A DNA stretch of 44,368 nt from Erysipelotrichaceae bacterium (GTDB lineage: Bacteria; Bacillota_I; Bacilli_A; Erysipelotrichales; Erysipelotrichaceae), in NCBI GenBank assembly GCA_017432885.1, contig JAFRIE010000049.1, forward strand, positions 1-44,368, in the 5' to 3' direction. Both the position numbers and the translations under genes were made by a program. This document shows positions 39,019 to 44,368 of the stretch, piece after piece (within the stretch, counting starts at the first letter, position 1; the number at the start of each line of letters is the position of its first letter). The notes below the pieces were generated by a model. The model worked only from the letters and a program-made list of their open reading frames with translations, searched no databases and had not been told where the DNA came from.

Positions 39019-41184
39019 ATGAGTATAAGAATTGCTTTAGCCGGTAATCCGAACAGCGGCAAGACGACGCTGTTTAACGCTTTGACCGGTTCGAACCAGT
39101 TTGTCGGAAACTGGCCGGGTGTTACTGTCGAGAAAAAAGAAGGAAAGCTGAAAGGATACGAGGATGTCATCGTTACCGACCTTCCGGGTATTTATTCGCT
39201 TTCTCCTTATACGCTGGAAGAAGTCGTTGCCAGAGAGTATCTGATTACGGAAAGACCGGATGCGATCCTGAACATCGTCGACGGTACGAACCTGGAAAGA
39301 AATCTCTATCTGACGACACAGCTGACGGAACTGGGTATTCCGGTCGTTGTCGCCATCAACATGCTAGATCTGCTGGAAAAGAACGACATCAGGATTGATC
39401 TGAACATGCTGTCGAAAGAAATGGGTGTTCCGTTTGTTTCCATTTCCGCTTTGAAGGGGACCAATGTGGATAAAGCCGCAGCGGCAGCCGTAGAGGCAGC
39501 CAGAAACGGTAAGACCATCCCGATGCATACCTTCTCCGGTTCTGTCGAGCACGCTCTGGCGCACATTGAAGAAGCCTGTGTGCACGGTCTTCCTGAAGAG
39601 CAGCAGAGGTGGTACTCCATCAAGCTGTTCGAAAGAGATCCGAAGGTCCTGGAAGATCTTAAGATAAGCAATGATACTCTGGCTCACATCGAGAAGGATA
39701 TCAAGGCTGTTGAAGAAGAAATGGATGATGATGCCGAAAGCATTATCACAAACGAAAGATATGTCTATATTGGCAATCTGCTGAAGGGAATCTACAAGAA
39801 GAAGAATGCCGGAGATCTGTCCGTATCCGACAGGATCGACAAGATCGTAACCAGCCGGATTCTGGGTCTGCCGATCTTCGCCCTGATCATGTTTGGAGTC
39901 TACTGGCTGGCGATGGGTCCGTTTGGAACTTTCCTGACCGACTGGACAAACGATGTATTTGCCGGAGAATTCATGGAAGGCGGAGCAGCGGCTCTGCTGG
40001 AAGGCTGGGGAGTAGCTCCTTGGCTGGTATCTTTGGTTGCCGATGGTATCGTTCACGGTGTCGGAGCCGTTCTGGGCTTTGTACCGCAGATGATCGTTCT
40101 CTTCCTGATGCTGTGCATTCTGGAAGATGTCGGATACATGGCGCGTGTCGCCTTTGTCATGGACCGTATTTTCCGTAAATTCGGTTTATCCGGTAAATCC
40201 TTTATTCCTATGCTGATCGGATCGGGCTGTGGCGTTCCTGGCGTCATGGCTACCAGAACGATTGAAAACGAACGTGACCGTCGTATGACGATCATGACGA
40301 CCTGTTTCATTCCTTGCGGAGCGAAACTGCCGATCATCGCTTTGATTGCGGGTGCTGTCTTCAACAAGGCCTGGTGGGTATCGCCTTGCGCCTACTTCAT
40401 CGGCGTAGCTGCCATCGTCATTTCCGGCATCATGCTGAAGAAAACGAAGATGTTTGCGGGAGATCCAGCTCCGTTTGTCATGGAACTCCCTGCCTACCAT
40501 GTTCCTTCCTTGACCAATGTCTTAAGAGGGACCTGGGAAAGAGGCTGGAGCTTCATCAAGCGTGCCGGTACAGTTATCGTATTGTCTTCTGTTGTCATCT
40601 GGATTCTGAATTCGCTGTCGTTTGAAGGCGGATTGCACTATCTGGGTGATGAAGGTGAAGGTGCTTCGATTCTGGAAAATATCGGTTCACTGTTTGCCTG
40701 GATCTTTGCGCCGCTGGGTTTTGGTACATGGCAGGCAACGGTAGCTACTGTACTGGGTCTGGTTGCCAAGGAAGATGTTGTCGGAACGATCGGTACGCTG
40801 ATTGCCATGGAAGATCTGCCTGATCTGGTAGAAGAAGGCGAAGAGATCATGGGTGTTCTGGATGTCTTCTTCAAGGGTTCATCCGTAGCCGCATTCTCAT
40901 TCATGGTATTCAACCTCCTATGCGCACCATGTTTCGCGGCAATGGGTGCAATCAAGCGTGAAATGAACAACGCCAAGTGGACGGCCTTTGCGATCGGCTA
41001 TATGTGCGTATTTGCCTATGCGGTAGCATTGTGCATCTATCAGATCGGTTCAGCAATCAACGGCCAGGTCAATGTTCTGGGTCTGGCTGCAGCGGCTGCG
41101 ATCATATGCTTCGTTGGATACATGCTGTTCTTCAAGAAGTATGAAGAAGCAGAAATGCTGACGCAGAAAGTCAGAGTCAAATAA
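39019..41184 (+). CDS. feoB: Ferrous iron transporter FeoB
   Basis: A 721-residue GTP-gated Fe2+ transporter of the inner membrane. The cytoplasmic GTPase domain has G1 GNPNSGKTT (8-16), G3 DLPGIYSL and G4 NMLDL. A GDI-like helical region follows (about 170-260). The membrane part begins at about 290 (LGLPIFALIMFGVYWLAMGPFG) and contains two Gate repeats, including MLIGSGCGVPGVMATRT and the pattern CFIPCGAKLPII that contributes metal-handling Cys residues. The length is at the usual size for the family. It is followed by a small Cys-rich protein gene. Confidence 0.95.
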   Translation: MSIRIALAGNPNSGKTTLFNALTGSNQFVGNWPGVTVEKKEGKLKGYEDVIVTDLPGIYSLSPYTLEEVVAREYLITERPDAILNIVDGTNLERNLYLTTQLTELGIPVVVAINMLDLLEKNDIRIDLNMLSKEMGVPFVSISALKGTNVDKAAAAAVEAARNGKTIPMHTFSGSVEHALAHIEEACVHGLPEEQQRWYSIKLFERDPKVLEDLKISNDTLAHIEKDIKAVEEEMDDDAESIITNERYVYIGNLLKGIYKKKNAGDLSVSDRIDKIVTSRILGLPIFALIMFGVYWLAMGPFGTFLTDWTNDVFAGEFMEGGAAALLEGWGVAPWLVSLVADGIVHGVGAVLGFVPQMIVLFLMLCILEDVGYMARVAFVMDRIFRKFGLSGKSFIPMLIGSGCGVPGVMATRTIENERDRRMTIMTTCFIPCGAKLPIIALIAGAVFNKAWWVSPCAYFIGVAAIVISGIMLKKTKMFAGDPAPFVMELPAYHVPSLTNVLRGTWERGWSFIKRAGTVIVLSSVVIWILNSLSFEGGLHYLGDEGEGASILENIGSLFAWIFAPLGFGTWQATVATVLGLVAKEDVVGTIGTLIAMEDLPDLVEEGEEIMGVLDVFFKGSSVAAFSFMVFNLLCAPCFAAMGAIKREMNNAKWTAFAIGYMCVFAYAVALCIYQIGSAINGQVNVLGLAAAAAIICFVGYMLFFKKYEEAEMLTQKVRVK

Positions 41185-41201
41185 TCGGGAGGGAAGTATC
41201 T

Positions 41202-41369
41202 ATGATAAACTTCGCGGATATCATAGTTCTGGCCCTGGTTGCCGCCTTGCTGTATGTATGCATCCGGAACATTCTTCCCGGAAAGAAAGTGGGGTGTTCC
41301 TCGTGCTGCGGAAACTGTGCTTCCTGCAGCATGTGCATGCATATGTCTGAATTAAGAAAAAAGAAATAG
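41202..41369 (+). CDS. FeoB-associated Cys-rich membrane protein
   Basis: A 55-residue protein: one N-terminal transmembrane helix (FADIIVLALVAALLYVCI), then a Cys-rich tail (GCSSCCGNCASCSMCMH, seven Cys) and a basic end. It matches the FeoB-associated Cys-rich family (PF12669), thought to act as a small partner of FeoB, functionally comparable to FeoC. GGGAGGGAAG precedes the ATG, and the gene follows feoB by 17 bases. A terminator overlaps its stop. Confidence 0.85.
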   Translation: MINFADIIVLALVAALLYVCIRNILPGKKVGCSSCCGNCASCSMCMHMSELRKKK

Positions 41370-41398
41370 AAGGGCATTCACTGCCCTTCTGTTTTTTT
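41368..41398 (+). terminator. Terminator of the feo operon
   Basis: A 9-bp stem (AGAAGGGCA / TGCCCTTCT) with a 5-base loop and seven T. It starts inside the TAG stop of the Cys-rich gene. Confidence 0.9.
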
Positions 41399-41488
41399 AT
41401 TGAAAAAAGTTTTACATTTTTTAAATATACGGGTACCTTTTCTATGTTATTATGGTTTTAATGGAATGGAGTATATGGTAGATAGTAT

Positions 41489-41809
41489 ATGAAATTAACA
41501 GCGAATCAGATCAGATATCTGCTTGTGATCAGGCAGCTGAATGAAGAAAAACACATTGTCAAGAGTGTGGACATTGCGAACATTTTCGGCTATAGCAGAG
41601 CCAGTGTCCATAAGATGCTGGTATGCTTAAAGAAGCTGAACTGTGTCGAAAAGGGAAGACACTGCTCCGTCATGCTGACGGCGACAGGACAGAAACAGTC
41701 AAAGCTGTGCCAGAAGGAATATGATCAGCTGATCGAAGCGTTAGGACCGCTGGTGAAGATCAAGGAACCTTATTCCCTGGCAATCTGTAATCTGATTGAA
41801 TTGATGTAA
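41489..41809 (+). CDS. Winged-helix regulator, DtxR/MarR-like
   Basis: A 106-residue winged-helix DNA-binding protein: YLLVIRQLNEEKHIVKSVDIANIFGYSRASVHKMLVCLKKL resembles the DtxR N-terminal domain, followed by a wing (CVEKGRHCSVMLTATG) and a helical tail. It lacks a recognisable metal-site domain. TATTAT (41449-41454) is a candidate -10. It lies downstream of the feo operon on the same strand but behind a terminator, so it may be an independent second regulator. Its targets are unknown. Confidence 0.7.
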   Translation: MKLTANQIRYLLVIRQLNEEKHIVKSVDIANIFGYSRASVHKMLVCLKKLNCVEKGRHCSVMLTATGQKQSKLCQKEYDQLIEALGPLVKIKEPYSLAICNLIELM

Positions 41810-41816
41810 AAAAACG

Positions 41817-41842
41817 AAGACCCTATAAAGAGGGTCTTTTTC
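41817..41842 (+). terminator. Terminator of the winged-helix regulator gene
   Basis: A perfect 8-bp stem (AAGACCCT / AGGGTCTT) with a 6-base loop and T-run. Confidence 0.85.
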
Positions 41843-41908
41843 TTTTTATAGAAGAAAATATGGTTTAATAGAAGTAAAGATATAAATATTACAATCAGAG
41901 GTTGAAAC

Positions 41909-43858
41909 ATGAAAAGAGTAAAATCATTTATTCTGCTGCTTATTCTGCTTCTTTGTGCATCCGCCTGTATGTTTATGGCAGACCGGATACAGAAAGACGA
42001 GGGGAATATCATCATTACAGAAGGGGATATTCCTTTTGGAAATGATAAACTGACCTACAAGCTCTACACTCCGAAAGATGCGTCTTCTACAAACAAGGCA
42101 CCTGCTGTCCTTCTGCTGCATGGCTATCAGAATGACCATGAGACCTGTGCCGCCTATGCGATCGAACTGGCAAGAAGAGGAGCCGTCGTCCTGTGTCTGG
42201 ATGAATACGGCCACGGTTCTACGACTGCCGGTCTGATTGAAAGAGGCTATGTCAATCACAAGGTATCCGTAAACTACGGCAACGATTCGGAAAAAGACGG
42301 AACATTTGCTCCGATCAAAAGTACCATACGTTATCGTGTACTGATGAACTTCTCCAACCTTTCCTTCTTTAATGACCATTATTCCAAGGACAGTGACGGC
42401 AACAGTATCACAGATTCTTCCTGCGGCGGCTCACTGGCTTACGAGTATCTTTCCGGACTGCCGTACGTCGACAGCAAGAGAATGGCAGTCAGCGGTCACT
42501 CCATGGGTACCTGGTCCAGCTGGAGCGTAGCAGCTGATTTTGCCGGAACGGACATCGCACCGAAAGCTATCGTGCTGCAGTGCGGCGAACTGTTCCGTGA
42601 TTCGGTATATGATACCGGAAAGATCTCTTTCAACAATGTCCTGCTGCTGCAGGCGAAATACGATGAATTTTCCTATTTCCGCGACTATCAGCGTACGGTT
42701 TCCGATGAACTGCTGAAGACACCTTTACGTTGCGAATTCCTCGGTACAAGTGCCGCAAATGCCGCCTGGAACAAGACATTCGGAAACTTCAGCGACGGCA
42801 GTGCCAGAAGAATGGAACTGCTTTATACCAACCACCGTCTGACGACCCATAACAGTAAGGGACTCGCAGTCGCTCTGGAATGGTTCGATCAGGCGATCGA
42901 TCTGCCAAAGAACATCGCCTATACGGATATTACCGCCATCAACAAGGAATACCTGGTACTTGCAGCGATGCTGTGCATCCTATTCGCGATGTTCCCGCTG
43001 ATGAACTTCCTGATGACTTTCTATCTGTTCTCCGATGTGGAAAAGGATCTTCCTAGTGAAGAAACCATTCCGTCTTTCGGTTCAAGATTCAAGGGCGGAC
43101 TGCTGACGATCCTGCTTTCCGGAGCATCCTTCCCATTCATGACCCAGCTAGGTCACGCCCTGCTGCCATTACCGGAAAACATCTTCCGGATGACGGTCGG
43201 CAACGGTTTCCTGAGCTGGTATCTGCTGCTGATCGTGATCATGCTGATAAGCAGCCTCATCCGAAGGATCAGAAACAAAAAGAACAATGTAAAAACCGAC
43301 AGTTTCGATTTCCCGGCTTTCCTGGGATCTTTGATCCTTTCCATCTGCATGGTCGGATTTGTCTATCTGGTCAACTGGATCTACACCCTGGTCTTCGATC
43401 TGGATCTGCGTTTCATCTGGCCGTTCTTCAAACCGTTCAACGGCATCCGTATTCTGCAGTTTCTGGTCTATCTGCCGGTCTTCCTGTGCTTCTATCTGTT
43501 GAACAATTCCAAGATCATGAGAGACATGCGGATCCGGGCGACCTACCGCAAAGGGATCTTCGGATTTATTGGAACCTGGCTGCACAACTTCATTCTGATG
43601 GCCGGAGGGGTGCTGCTGATCGTCCTGCTGGAATACATCCCGTTCTTCCTGGAGATCGGTCCGGGTGCGGATGTCCTGTTCGGTTCAACTTTCGGCGGTC
43701 CGTTCATGTCCATCCTGATCCTCTTTGTTCCGCAGGTGCTTTTCTTCTCGATCTTGTGCACCTACTGTTACCGCAGGACCGGCAAGGTCTATACCGGCGC
43801 TCTGGTTGCCGCAATGCTGGCCTGCTGGATCGTGACCGGAGGTTCTTCCTTCCTGTAA
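41909..43858 (+). CDS. Membrane protein with extracellular-type alpha/beta hydrolase domain
   Basis: A 649-residue fusion. An N-terminal hydrophobic helix (about 5-24) is followed by an alpha/beta hydrolase domain (about 40-340) with LLLHGYQND (oxyanion strand), LDEYGHGSTT and the nucleophile elbow SGHSMG (S198). A C-terminal region (about 350-645) holds roughly seven transmembrane helices. The topology suggests that the hydrolase faces outside; the substrate could be a lipid or peptide ester. The sequence begins MKRVKSFILLLILLL with no lipobox. AGAGG precedes the ATG. It is not adjacent to any related gene. Confidence 0.78.
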   Translation: MKRVKSFILLLILLLCASACMFMADRIQKDEGNIIITEGDIPFGNDKLTYKLYTPKDASSTNKAPAVLLLHGYQNDHETCAAYAIELARRGAVVLCLDEYGHGSTTAGLIERGYVNHKVSVNYGNDSEKDGTFAPIKSTIRYRVLMNFSNLSFFNDHYSKDSDGNSITDSSCGGSLAYEYLSGLPYVDSKRMAVSGHSMGTWSSWSVAADFAGTDIAPKAIVLQCGELFRDSVYDTGKISFNNVLLLQAKYDEFSYFRDYQRTVSDELLKTPLRCEFLGTSAANAAWNKTFGNFSDGSARRMELLYTNHRLTTHNSKGLAVALEWFDQAIDLPKNIAYTDITAINKEYLVLAAMLCILFAMFPLMNFLMTFYLFSDVEKDLPSEETIPSFGSRFKGGLLTILLSGASFPFMTQLGHALLPLPENIFRMTVGNGFLSWYLLLIVIMLISSLIRRIRNKKNNVKTDSFDFPAFLGSLILSICMVGFVYLVNWIYTLVFDLDLRFIWPFFKPFNGIRILQFLVYLPVFLCFYLLNNSKIMRDMRIRATYRKGIFGFIGTWLHNFILMAGGVLLIVLLEYIPFFLEIGPGADVLFGSTFGGPFMSILILFVPQVLFFSILCTYCYRRTGKVYTGALVAAMLACWIVTGGSSFL

Positions 43859-43866
43859 AGAATTTA

Positions 43867-43891
43867 AAAAGCTGTCTGACGACAGCTTTTC
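43867..43891. terminator. Bidirectional terminator at the end of the window
   Basis: A 10-bp stem (AAAAGCTGTC / GACAGCTTTT) with loop TGAC and T-runs on both strands, between two convergent genes. Confidence 0.9.
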
Positions 43892-43893
43892 TT

Positions 43894-44368
43894 TTACTGC
43901 ATTTCCTGCTGGGCTTTGATGGAATCTTCGTAGGTCTGCAGGATCAGGCCGTTGTTGATGTAGGCGTTGAGGTATTTCGGCTTCAGTGCTTTTTCATAGT
44001 CTTCCACCAGCGGACGGTATTCCGGGATGGAGCTGATGATGACGTTCGGGATGATCAGCGCTTCATCGGCTTTTCCTTCCTCGTAGGTTACATAGACATA
44101 GCCTTTCGGAATGGAGGTCTGATGGGTAGAGAACTTCTCGATGATCGTCGCATCGTGCTTCTTCATGTCGTTGTCATAGATCTCAACATTCAGTTTCCAG
44201 TATACGTGGTTCTTCAGTCTGGCATCTCTTCCGAAGCGGACAAAGCTTCCGTCCTTGATTTTTGCCAGAGCTACATCGCCATTGCTGACTCTCTTACGGA
44301 TCAGATTCTGATCGGCGTTGAGATCATACCAGGAATAGCAGGTAGACAGCAGGAAGAGAAACAGCACG
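43894..44368 (-). CDS. Hypothetical membrane-anchored protein, N-terminus outside the window
   Basis: The C-terminal 157 residues of a minus-strand gene. The first visible residues (LFLFLLSTCYSWYDL) are the end of a hydrophobic helix, so the true start is likely beyond the edge. The GTG at the edge is probably an internal Val. The rest is a soluble domain with basic and acidic stretches (KRVSNGDVALAKIKDGSFVRFGRD, ending ILQTYEDSIKAQQEMQ). I do not recognise it. The helix-then-soluble layout suggests a membrane-anchored extracytoplasmic domain. Confidence 0.55.
   Translation of the reverse strand, partial: VLFLFLLSTCYSWYDLNADQNLIRKRVSNGDVALAKIKDGSFVRFGRDARLKNHVYWKLNVEIYDNDMKKHDATIIEKFSTHQTSIPKGYVYVTYEEGKADEALIIPNVIISSIPEYRPLVEDYEKALKPKYLNAYINNGLILQTYEDSIKAQQEMQ

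Overview
The window looks like a chromosomal stretch of a Gram-positive Bacillota, most likely an Erysipelotrichaceae-type gut or oral anaerobe. The signs are strong AGGAGG ribosome sites, moderate GC, a feoA-feoA-feoB-Cys-rich cassette under a DtxR-type repressor, M3 oligoendopeptidase, TGS-uridine-kinase fusion, MATE pumps, and no respiratory genes. The family assignment is inference. No phage, insertion sequence, CRISPR array or rRNA gene was seen.

Layout. 1-3.5 kb: divergent cutC and a double HAD phosphatase, then an MDR dehydrogenase. 3.5-13.8 kb: a sugar-phosphate/amino-sugar neighbourhood with four SIS-domain paralogues, a mannose-type PTS EIIA, a MATE pump, a Big_2 lipoprotein, mutY, a Gfo/Idh oxidoreductase, a CPBP protease and nagA. 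13.8-15.9 kb: small accessory genes, including two that resemble polymorphic-toxin immunity proteins, with no toxin visible. 16-18.8 kb: two esterases with an ATP-grasp enzyme. 18.9-21.9 kb: a lone, AT-richer SF1 helicase-nuclease. 22-25 kb: a carboxyethylornithine-synthase-like enzyme, tRNA-Ala(CGC), and cysK-cysE behind a cysteine attenuator. 25-31.5 kb: a flavoprotein, glutathione peroxidase, a manganese-type CDF exporter, a CW_7 repeat protein, a DUF2130 nuclease-like protein and a second MATE pump. 31.6-31.8 kb: tRNA-Ile/tRNA-Ala on the minus strand. 32.6-38 kb: a housekeeping operon (GNAT, miaA, tcdA, M3 peptidase, nucleoside kinase). 38-41.8 kb: ferrous-iron uptake and its regulators. 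41.9 kb to the end: a membrane alpha/beta hydrolase and a partial gene.

Two regulatory observations stand out. First, the cysK-cysE leader (about 23169-23366) encodes a 33-residue peptide with five consecutive Cys codons plus a sixth. It is followed by a 1:2 / 2:3 / 3:4 set of mutually exclusive pairings ending in a terminator, which is a complete trp-style attenuator for cysteine. Second, several genes (cutC, the HAD protein, mutY, the helicase, the GNAT, and the Cys leader peptide) have a -10 hexamer ending 6-7 bases before the start codon and no ribosome site in between, which predicts leaderless mRNAs. Many terminators begin inside or directly at the stop codon of the gene they close, so the region is compactly organised.
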